This document shows, piece by piece, positions 13,384 to 19,419 of a stretch of DNA of 19,419 nucleotides. How positions within the stretch are numbered: position 1 is the stretch's first letter; each line of letters begins with the position of its first letter. The notes below the pieces were generated by a model. The model made no database searches. It saw only the letters and a program-made list of their open reading frames with translations, and was not told where the DNA came from. The position numbers and the translations under genes were made by a program. This DNA is from an uncultured Blastocatellia bacterium (GTDB lineage Bacteria; Acidobacteriota; Blastocatellia; Pyrinomonadales; Pyrinomonadaceae): contig CAMLLD010000100.1 in NCBI GenBank assembly GCA_946480785.1, positions 1 to 19,419 of the forward strand, written 5' to 3'.

Positions 13384-15372
13384 GTGAGCTATCCGTTTAC
13401 TGCCATCGTCGGCCAGGAGGAGATGAAGCTGGCTTTGATACTCAACCTCGTCGATCCTTTGATCGGCGGCGTTTTGATCATGGGCCATCGCGGGACGGGA
13501 AAGTCCACCGCCGTGCGGGCGCTCGCGGATTTGCTGCCGCCGATCGAAGTCGTGGCTGGCTGTCCTTATAACTGCGATCCGTCGAATCCGTGTTCGCAGT
13601 GTCTCTTGAACAAGGAACGGGTGAAGGTGACGGCGAAGGTGCCCGTGCCGGTGGTGGAGTTGCCGTTGGGCGCGACTGAGGACCGCGTTTGCGGCACGAT
13701 CGACATCGAACGCGCGCTCGCCTCGGGCCGCAAGGTTTTCGATCCGGGCCTGCTCGCGCGCGCCAATCGTGGCTTCTTATATATAGACGAAGTAAATCTG
13801 CTCGAGGACCATCTCGTCGATCTCCTGTTGGACGTGGCGGCGACGGGAAGGAACCGCGTCGAGCGCGAAGGCATCTCGGTCGAACACCCCGCGAGTTTTG
13901 TTTTGATCGGCTCGGGAAATCCGGAAGAGGGCGATCTGCGGCCGCAGTTGCTCGACCGTTTTGGGTTGCACACCGAAGTGGTCACCGAGAATTATTTGAA
14001 GAACCGCGTGGACATCGTCGAGCGACGCGACGCGTACGATCGCGACGCCACGGAGTTCGCCGAGAGGTTTGCGCCCGAACAGCAGCAACTCGCGAAACGC
14101 ATCGCGAAGGCCCGTTCGAACTTGCGCAAGGTCGTCGTCGCCCGGCCAATACTCGAAAAGATCGCGCAGCTTTGTGCGGACCTGAAGGTCGACGGCCATC
14201 GTGGTGAGCTCACGATCATGCGGGCGGCGCGTGCGCTTGCTGCCTTCGATGGGCGGAAGTCGGTAAATGAGAACGACGTGAGAACAGTGTCGGCGATGTC
14301 GTTGCGACATCGTTTGCGGCGCGATGCGTTGGATGAGACCGCGACGAGCGAACAGATCGAGCAGGCGGTGGATGAGGTTCTTCCGCGTAGCGCGCCTGCG
14401 ACAAAAGAAGCCGCGCCCGGCGGAGATCAGGACACCCCGGACGGCGACGACGACCGCGCCAGTAGCCAGGACCCAATGTCTCACCAGCCCCCTGCTCCTT
14501 CGCGCTCGCGCAACGGCGGCCGGCCTAATAAAAAGGACGGACCGTCACCGCCCGCAGTCGAGAACCGTTCGCGCCAGTCACAACTCGAAGAACAGTTGCA
14601 ACCGAAAGATCGTTCGCGCAACACGCGCTCGAAAACGCGTCGCTCCGCTGGCGCAAAAGCCGCGATGCAACAACTGCGCGGCCGTTACACGCGCTCGGTT
14701 GAATTTAAAGGAGCCGGAGCGAGGGTCGCGATCGACGCGACGCTGCGCGCGATGGTCACACAATCCAAGGCGACGCTCACGCCCGTTTCTTCCAATGCGC
14801 TGCGTTACAAGTTACTGAAAGACAAACAAGGCACGCTCTTCATCTTCGCGATCGACGCTTCGGGCAGCATGGCCGCTAATCGCATCGCACGCGCCAAGTC
14901 CACGATTCTCAAACTCCTGCGCAAGTCGTATCTGAATCGCGACAGCGTGGCGATCATTTCATTTCACGGCATGACGGCGAATGTCGACTTGCCGCCGTCG
15001 CGCAGCATCTTGCGCGCGCGGCGCGTGCTCGACTCATTGCGCATGGGCGGCAGCACGCCGCTCGGCGCGGGCCTCGTCGAGACGATCGAATTGATCAAGC
15101 TGGTGGGTGATAAGTTTGGCGAGACGGTCGTGTTACTCTTCACCGACGGCCGTTCGAATGTTCCGCTGCGGCGCAATGGTCTCAACGTGCGCGCGTTGCG
15201 ACATCTGAAAATCGAAGGCGAACTGCGCGAGCTGAATGCGGCATTGAAGCAGACGCAGGCGCGCGTGATTGTCGTCGATACGCAGAAAGAGTTTGAGTCG
15301 AGCGAAGAGACGCGGCGGCTCGCGCAGATTCTCCAGGCGCAGTTTGTGAAGCTCGCGCCGGCCATCCGTTAA
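13384..15372 (+). CDS. bchI-bchD: Fused magnesium/cobalt chelatase ATPase subunit (BchI AAA+ domain plus BchD VWA domain)
   Basis: The 662-residue protein joins the two ATPase-side subunits of the porphyrin metal chelatase. The AAA+ domain has Walker A GHRGTGKST (34-42), Walker B FLYIDEVNLL (131-140), sensor GSGNPEEG (176-183) and arginine-finger segment LLDRFGL (189-195). Four cysteines (60, 64, 70, 73) in GCPYNCDPSNPCSQC may bind metal. A charged, Pro-rich linker (about 325-450) leads to a VWA domain with an intact MIDAS: DASGS (491-495), Thr557 in GGSTPLG and Asp588 in FTDGRSN. The fusion drives metal insertion by BchH. I chose GTG 13384 because the product then begins MSYPFTAIVGQEE, the usual start; TTG 13351 would add 11 unlikely residues. 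Its stop is 3 bases before the next gene. A B12-type cobalt role is the alternative. Confidence 0.92.
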   Translation: MSYPFTAIVGQEEMKLALILNLVDPLIGGVLIMGHRGTGKSTAVRALADLLPPIEVVAGCPYNCDPSNPCSQCLLNKERVKVTAKVPVPVVELPLGATEDRVCGTIDIERALASGRKVFDPGLLARANRGFLYIDEVNLLEDHLVDLLLDVAATGRNRVEREGISVEHPASFVLIGSGNPEEGDLRPQLLDRFGLHTEVVTENYLKNRVDIVERRDAYDRDATEFAERFAPEQQQLAKRIAKARSNLRKVVVARPILEKIAQLCADLKVDGHRGELTIMRAARALAAFDGRKSVNENDVRTVSAMSLRHRLRRDALDETATSEQIEQAVDEVLPRSAPATKEAAPGGDQDTPDGDDDRASSQDPMSHQPPAPSRSRNGGRPNKKDGPSPPAVENRSRQSQLEEQLQPKDRSRNTRSKTRRSAGAKAAMQQLRGRYTRSVEFKGAGARVAIDATLRAMVTQSKATLTPVSSNALRYKLLKDKQGTLFIFAIDASGSMAANRIARAKSTILKLLRKSYLNRDSVAIISFHGMTANVDLPPSRSILRARRVLDSLRMGGSTPLGAGLVETIELIKLVGDKFGETVVLLFTDGRSNVPLRRNGLNVRALRHLKIEGELRELNAALKQTQARVIVVDTQKEFESSEETRRLAQILQAQFVKLAPAIR

Positions 15373-15375
15373 CCT

Positions 15376-17022
15376 GTGACACATAAAGATTCAAGTGAAC
15401 GCGACGCGCGAGTTTTCGCGCTGTACGAGCAGTTGCTGGAGATCGAGCAGCGGCTGATACCGACCGGTCTGCACGTGTTTGGGCGCGCGTCGTCGGCTGG
15501 TGAGCAGATCGATCTGTTCAAGATGATCGCGTCGTTTGATCGGCCGGAGTTTGGCGTGCGGGCGTTGCCGCCGGAAGTCGTGGACGACGCAGTGCGGTGG
15601 TTCGTGGAGAGGGGATCAAACGAGGCAATCGCTTTGCTCGAGGCGCGTGGACTACCAGCCGGATTGACGACCGAGGACGTACGGCGCGTGTTTGCGTTGC
15701 TCGAGAACGTTTCGGCGAAGCTACAGACGAACACGGAGATCGATTCGCTCGTGCGCGCGCTGCGCGGGGAGTTTATCGAGCCTGGACCAGGCGCGGACAT
15801 CATTCAAAATCCCGACGTGCTGCCGACTGGCAGAAACACACACGCGATCAATCCTTACTCGGTGCCGTCAGCGGCTGCGTTCGCGCGCAGTGAGTTGGTG
15901 GCGACGAGTCTGCTCGAACGCTATCGCAGCGAGCACGGCCGTTTTCCCGAAGCGATGGGGCTTATCTTGTGGGGCCTCGACAACATCAAGACGCAAGGCG
16001 AAGGGGTGGCCCAGGCGCTGTGGCTGCTCGGCGTGCGACCGGTGCGCGATGCGTTGAACCGGACCACGGACGTCGAACCGATCGCCTTACAGGATTTGAA
16101 GAGGCCGCGCATCGATGTCGTGATGACCGTCTCCGGCATCTTTCGCGATCTGTTTAGTCCGACCGTCCAATTGCTTGATAAAGCAGTGCGCGTCGTAGCG
16201 CAGCTCAACGAGCCGCTGGAAATGAATTTCGTCCGCAAGCACGTGCGCGAACAGATGGCAGCGGAAGCGTGTGCGGTCGATGAAGCTGCGGTGCGTGTGT
16301 TCTCAAACGCGCCCGGCAATTACGGCACGAACGTCAATTTCATGGTGATGGATTCGCAGTGGGAACGCGAAGAGACGCTCGGCGATCTGTTCGTCACGCG
16401 TAAGTGCTTCGCTTACGGCCGCGATTCGCGCGGACGTGCGTTCGAGGGCAGGGAAGCGCGCGTCGCGATGGACCGTGCGTTGTCGCGCGTGGAAGCGACG
16501 TATCAAAACATTGACACGTTTGAGATCGGGCTCACGGACGTGGACCACTATTTCGAGTATCTCGGCGGCGTGTCGAAGGCGGTGGAGCAGCGCGCGCGTT
16601 CGCGGCCGGCGATCTACTTGTCTGACACGTTGTCGCGTGAGGTGAAGATTCGCTCACTCGAAGAGACGGTGCGTTTGGAGACGCGCAGCAAGACGCTGAA
16701 TCCGAAATGGTATGAGGGCATGCTCAAGCACGGTTTTCGTGGCGTCGCGGAGATCGAGAACCACGTGTCGAATACGTTTGGCTGGAGTGCAACGGCCGAT
16801 GCGGTTGACGATTGGATCTATGCGGAAGTGGCGAACACGTTTTTGTTTGACGAGTCGATGCTGGAGCGTCTGCGCGATCTGAATCCGCACTCGGCGCACG
16901 CGCTGGCGCAGCGTTTGTTGGAAGCGAATGGGCGCGGGTATTGGGACGTTGATGCGGAGACATTGGAGAAGCTGCGGGAGATTAGTCGCAGTCTCGAGGA
17001 CCAACTGGAAGGCGTCGCATGA
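15376..17022 (+). CDS. bchH: C-terminal half of magnesium chelatase subunit BchH, as a separate gene
   Basis: The 548-residue protein matches only the second half of the porphyrin-binding subunit BchH/ChlH. It begins with LYEQLLEIEQRLIPTGLHVF (residues 17-36), a segment normally found in the middle of BchH. It continues with TGRNTHAINPYSVPSAAA (151-168), LILWGLDNIKTQGEG (196-210), RPRIDVVMTVSGIFRDLF (243-260), VRVFSNAPGNYGTNVNF and LNPKWYEGMLKHGFRGV. It ends with LLEANGRGYWDVDAETLEKL, the usual BchH C-terminus. The first half of BchH is absent here but is encoded immediately downstream. The start is GTG, 3 bases after the preceding stop and without a clear ribosome site, so translation probably depends on reinitiation. 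The stop overlaps the next start as ATGA. Confidence 0.93.
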   Translation: MTHKDSSERDARVFALYEQLLEIEQRLIPTGLHVFGRASSAGEQIDLFKMIASFDRPEFGVRALPPEVVDDAVRWFVERGSNEAIALLEARGLPAGLTTEDVRRVFALLENVSAKLQTNTEIDSLVRALRGEFIEPGPGADIIQNPDVLPTGRNTHAINPYSVPSAAAFARSELVATSLLERYRSEHGRFPEAMGLILWGLDNIKTQGEGVAQALWLLGVRPVRDALNRTTDVEPIALQDLKRPRIDVVMTVSGIFRDLFSPTVQLLDKAVRVVAQLNEPLEMNFVRKHVREQMAAEACAVDEAAVRVFSNAPGNYGTNVNFMVMDSQWEREETLGDLFVTRKCFAYGRDSRGRAFEGREARVAMDRALSRVEATYQNIDTFEIGLTDVDHYFEYLGGVSKAVEQRARSRPAIYLSDTLSREVKIRSLEETVRLETRSKTLNPKWYEGMLKHGFRGVAEIENHVSNTFGWSATADAVDDWIYAEVANTFLFDESMLERLRDLNPHSAHALAQRLLEANGRGYWDVDAETLEKLREISRSLEDQLEGVA

Positions 17023-19034
17023 AGATCGTTGTGCTCTATGTTGGTTCGAGTTTGCTCGCGCCGCTGAAGAATGCGGAGCGCGAGATTAATCGCGCGCATG
17101 GTTTGGGTTTGCAGGTGGCGGCTTATAATTTTGGTTCGCCGCTGAGTGAGAGTGAGTGGAACGAGGTTGAAAGTGATCTCGCAGACGCGAACCTCGTGTT
17201 TGTCATTCATGTGATGGATGGTGAGAACGCGTCGCGGTTAGTGCGCGCGCTCGATTCGCGGAAGCACGATGCGGTGATCGTGATCAACTGCATGCCGGAG
17301 TTGATGCGGCACACGCGGATGGGCCGCTTGGACGTCGCGCGACTCGGTTTGGTGAGTTCGTGGTTGAAAAAATCCCAACCCAAGAACAGAAAAGCCAATC
17401 ACAGTCACTATCTGAAACTCGTTGACCGTTTACCGCGTGTGCTGAAGTTTGTTCCGACTGCGGGCGCGTTCACCGACGCGAAACACTATCTCAACCTCTT
17501 CTGCTACTTCCTCCAACCAACGCCGGCGAACATTCAGTCGATGCTGCTTTACGCATTGAAGTACTACGTCGACGATCCGCGGCTCAAGCGGTTGAAACTT
17601 GCAGCGCCGCAGCAGGCGCCGTCGGTGGCGATCTATCACCCGGACGCGCCGAAGCTGTTCGAGACGTTCGAGACTTATCAACAGTGGTACAAACAGCCGC
17701 TCGATCCACAGCAAACGATCGGACTGCTCTTGATGCGTCCGCAAGTCGTCAGCAAAACCACGAAACACTACGACACGCTGATCCGCTCGATCGAAGCCGA
17801 GGGCCTTAGCGTCGTGCCCGCGATCGCGACGTTGATGGACAACCGCGAAGCCGTATCCAAGTTTTTGATCCATGAAAGCAACCCTCGCGTGAGTCAAATA
17901 ATATCTCTCACGGGCTTTAGCTTCGTCGGCGGCCCCGCCATGAACGACAGCGCCGCCGCTTCCGAGTTCCTCACCAAGCTCAATCTGCCGTATCGCTCCG
18001 CCGTCAGCCTCGACACCCAAACGGTGGAAGCGTGGACCGATTCACAAACCGGTCTCAATCCCATCCAGGCCGGCATGCAGATCGCGATTCCCGAGATCGA
18101 CGGCGCGACCGAACCGTTCGTCTACGGCGGCATTCCGAGCCGCGGCCAGGAACCCGTCGCCCTTGCAGATCGCTGCACCCGGCTCGCGCGTCGTTTGAAG
18201 CGCTGGCACAACTTACAAACAGCGCCAAGCGCCCAGCTAAAACTCGCAATCGTTCTCTTCTGCTTTCCGCCGAGCAAGGGAAACATCGGTACCGCTGCGG
18301 ATCTCGACGTCTTTCCCGGGCTCTACGACGTGCTAAAGAGACTCGCGGACGGAGGCTATGACGTTGAAGTGCCGCGCGACAGCGACGAACTAAGAGAACG
18401 ATTACTCGGCGGCAACTCCGAAGAGTTTGGCGCCACTGCAAACGTCGCATATCGCATGAGCGCCGATGAATACCGGCGCCTCTGCCCGTACGTGAAGGAT
18501 GTAGAAAGTGATTGGGGTTCGGTGCCGAGTAGCTTAATAATACAAGGATTGAAGCTCGCAAACGTCTTCATCGGTGTCCAGCCGACCTTCGGCTTCGAAG
18601 GCGATCCGATGCGCATGATGATGGCGCGCAGCGGCTCGCCGCATCACGGCTTCATGGCGTTCTACACGTACCTCTCGAAGGTTTTGAACGCTGACGGCGT
18701 GATTCACTTCGGCACCCACGGTTCGCTCGAGTTCATGCCCGGCAAACAGATCGGACTCTCCGGCGAGTGCTGGCCTGATCGCCTGATCGACGAACTGCCG
18801 AACTTCTACATTTACAGTGTGAACAATCCTTCGGAAGGCTCGATCGCGAAGCGCCGCTCGTACGCAGAGTTGATCTCCTACCTTACGCCGCCAATCGAAA
18901 ACGCGGGTTTGTACAAGGAACTCGCCGGTTTGAAGGACCTGGTGATGGCTTACCGCGAGTCGCGCTCCGAAACCGAACGCGCCCGCCTCTTCGCCTCGAT
19001 CGAAGAACTCAGCTCAGAGCTTCATCTGAATTAA
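17019..19034 (+). CDS. bchH: N-terminal half of magnesium chelatase subunit BchH, as a separate gene
   Basis: The 671-residue protein matches the first half of BchH. The N-terminal domain (residues about 1-150, DUF3479 type) contains INCMPELMRHTRMGRLDVAR, a BchH/ChlH rather than CobN feature. The central part has FSFVGGPAMND and IGVQPTFGFEGDPMRMM. It then has FGTHGSLEFMPGKQIGLSGE (564-583) and NNPSEGSIAKRRSYAELISYL, which distinguish BchH from the CobN form GKHGNLEWLPGK. It stops at residue 671 just after LTPPIENAGLYKELAGLKDL and ELSSELHLN, exactly where the C-terminal half encoded upstream begins. The two halves add up to 1219 residues, a normal BchH length. GGAAGG lies about 7 bases before the ATG. 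Its 3' end overlaps the convergent glutaredoxin gene by 21 bases. Confidence 0.93.
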   Translation: MKIVVLYVGSSLLAPLKNAEREINRAHGLGLQVAAYNFGSPLSESEWNEVESDLADANLVFVIHVMDGENASRLVRALDSRKHDAVIVINCMPELMRHTRMGRLDVARLGLVSSWLKKSQPKNRKANHSHYLKLVDRLPRVLKFVPTAGAFTDAKHYLNLFCYFLQPTPANIQSMLLYALKYYVDDPRLKRLKLAAPQQAPSVAIYHPDAPKLFETFETYQQWYKQPLDPQQTIGLLLMRPQVVSKTTKHYDTLIRSIEAEGLSVVPAIATLMDNREAVSKFLIHESNPRVSQIISLTGFSFVGGPAMNDSAAASEFLTKLNLPYRSAVSLDTQTVEAWTDSQTGLNPIQAGMQIAIPEIDGATEPFVYGGIPSRGQEPVALADRCTRLARRLKRWHNLQTAPSAQLKLAIVLFCFPPSKGNIGTAADLDVFPGLYDVLKRLADGGYDVEVPRDSDELRERLLGGNSEEFGATANVAYRMSADEYRRLCPYVKDVESDWGSVPSSLIIQGLKLANVFIGVQPTFGFEGDPMRMMMARSGSPHHGFMAFYTYLSKVLNADGVIHFGTHGSLEFMPGKQIGLSGECWPDRLIDELPNFYIYSVNNPSEGSIAKRRSYAELISYLTPPIENAGLYKELAGLKDLVMAYRESRSETERARLFASIEELSSELHLN

Positions 19035-19262
19035 TCGTTTGAACTCATCCGTGTTCACGCGGTGTCGAAAAGCTTCGACGCCGTCGACCGTCACCACGGG
19101 AATGTCGTACTTATATTTTCTGAGCAGCTCGGGATCAGATTCGATGTTGAGTTCTTCAAAGGTGAATAGGGAAGCGATGCCTGCACCGTTGATGGCGTCC
19201 TTCGCCTCGTCGCAGAGGTGACACCCGGGTCGCGAATAAACAATCACATGAGGTTTAGTCAA
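19014..19262 (-). CDS. Glutaredoxin-like thiol-disulfide protein
   Basis: The 82-residue protein has the glutaredoxin fold in outline: HVIVYSRPGCHLCDEAKDAI with the redox motif CHLC (Cys14/Cys17), the ELNIESDPELLRKY helix region, and the cis-proline strand YDIPVVTVDG. It resembles the short glutaredoxin-like family (DUF836-type) common in bacteria. It starts with TTG at 19262; AAGGAGG sits 4-5 bases upstream, a slightly short spacing. It is convergent with the BchH N-terminal gene and their ends overlap by 21 bases. No function in the chelatase pathway is implied beyond being a neighbour. Confidence 0.85.
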   Translation of the reverse strand: MTKPHVIVYSRPGCHLCDEAKDAINGAGIASLFTFEELNIESDPELLRKYKYDIPVVTVDGVEAFRHRVNTDEFKRLIQMKL

Positions 19263-19271
19263 TGCGCCTCC

Positions 19272-19353
19272 TTGGAGTGCGGCGGCTTGACGCCGCTGTG
19301 TCCGCGATCATAGATGATCGAGGTCAAAGCGGCGCCAAGTCGCCGCACTCCAA
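19272..19353. repeat. REP-like large palindrome
   Basis: Two 26-base arms (19272-19297 and 19328-19353) are inverted copies with 24 of 26 positions matching, both built around TTGGAGTGCGGCG and CGCCGCT. Between them lies a second small palindrome, CGATCAT AG ATGATCG (19305-19320), giving a hairpin within a hairpin. The layout is that of a repetitive extragenic palindrome or small MITE. It sits just upstream of the glutaredoxin start. Confidence 0.85.
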
Positions 19354-19372
19354 ATAGTAAAACCGCTGTTGT

Positions 19373-19419
19373 TAGCAAGTGAAAATGTCCGGTTTTTGTA
19401 GCAAGTGAAATGTCCGGTT
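19373..19419. repeat. Tandem direct repeat at window edge, possible insertion-sequence end
   Basis: TAGCAAGTGAAAATGTCCGG (plus TT) at 19373-19394 is repeated at 19399-19419 with one A missing, period 26 bases. Repeated short AAGTG(A)AATGTCCGGTT units are what the subterminal transposase-binding sites of some insertion sequences look like, so an element may begin here and continue beyond the window. No transposase is visible in the window. Confidence 0.55.

Noticed and set aside
13192..13488. Minus-strand frame of 98 codons across the chelatase start
   Set aside because: It overlaps the well-supported chelatase N-terminus and a promoter region; it reads like an antisense shadow.
13777..14484. 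Long antisense frame of 235 codons under the chelatase fusion
   Set aside because: Composition (Arg/His-rich, no domain) is typical of the complement of a GC-rich gene; the plus frame carries all AAA+ motifs.
18055..18561. Minus-strand frame of 168 codons under the BchH N-half
   Set aside because: Arg/Ser-rich antisense shadow of a conserved gene.
17019..19034. CobN (cobaltochelatase) identity for the N-terminal half
   Set aside because: The DUF3479-type N-terminus with MPELMRHTRMGRLD and the motif GTHGSLEFMPGKQ are BchH/ChlH features; CobN has GKHGNLEWLPGK. The metal used remains open, but the family is BchH.
19373..19419. CRISPR array from the repeated unit at the right edge
   Set aside because: Only two units are visible with a 4-base gap and no spacers of useful length; no cas gene is nearby.

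Overview
The window reads as a piece of a Gram-negative, moderately GC-rich bacterial chromosome, most likely an acidobacterium of the Blastocatellia type. This is inferred from the mix of a system I cytochrome c maturation (ccm) operon, a secreted di-haem oxidoreductase, TPR-thioredoxin proteins, REP-like palindromes and a BchI-BchD/BchH chelatase set. No rRNA or single-copy marker is present to prove it.

Left half (1-8903, all minus strand). One operon runs right to left: lipoprotein, exported rhodanese, ccmA, ccmB, ccmC, ccmD, ccmE, ccmF. Most neighbours overlap by a few bases. The exception is a 270-base gap between ccmB and ccmC packed with palindromic repeats. ccmF is cut off at the left edge, where its sequence also switches to what looks like a response-regulator fragment on the other strand. 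Upstream lie a di-haem c-type cytochrome (a likely client of the Ccm machinery) and a large TPR-thioredoxin fusion that could provide the apocytochrome reduction and chaperone roles of the missing CcmG/CcmH/CcmI.

Middle (8904-13100, minus strand). A secreted metzincin-type protease and a secreted protein of unknown function form a pair ending in a good terminator. They are followed by a gene-poor stretch, a tiny ribbon-helix-helix protein and a membrane-anchored coiled-coil protein. This part looks more AT-rich and accessory than its flanks.

Right part (13384-19034, plus strand). A compact three-gene chelatase operon. The first gene is a BchI-BchD fusion (AAA+ plus VWA). The next two are the C-terminal half and then the N-terminal half of the porphyrin-binding subunit BchH, in reversed order as separate, overlapping genes. 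Together the halves (548 + 671 residues) make about one normal BchH. This split and permuted bchH is the most remarkable item in the window. No other chlorophyll-pathway gene is present, so phototrophy is not shown, and the enzyme could serve Mg or Co insertion.

The right edge has a convergent glutaredoxin-like gene, a large REP-like palindrome and a direct repeat resembling the end of an insertion sequence.
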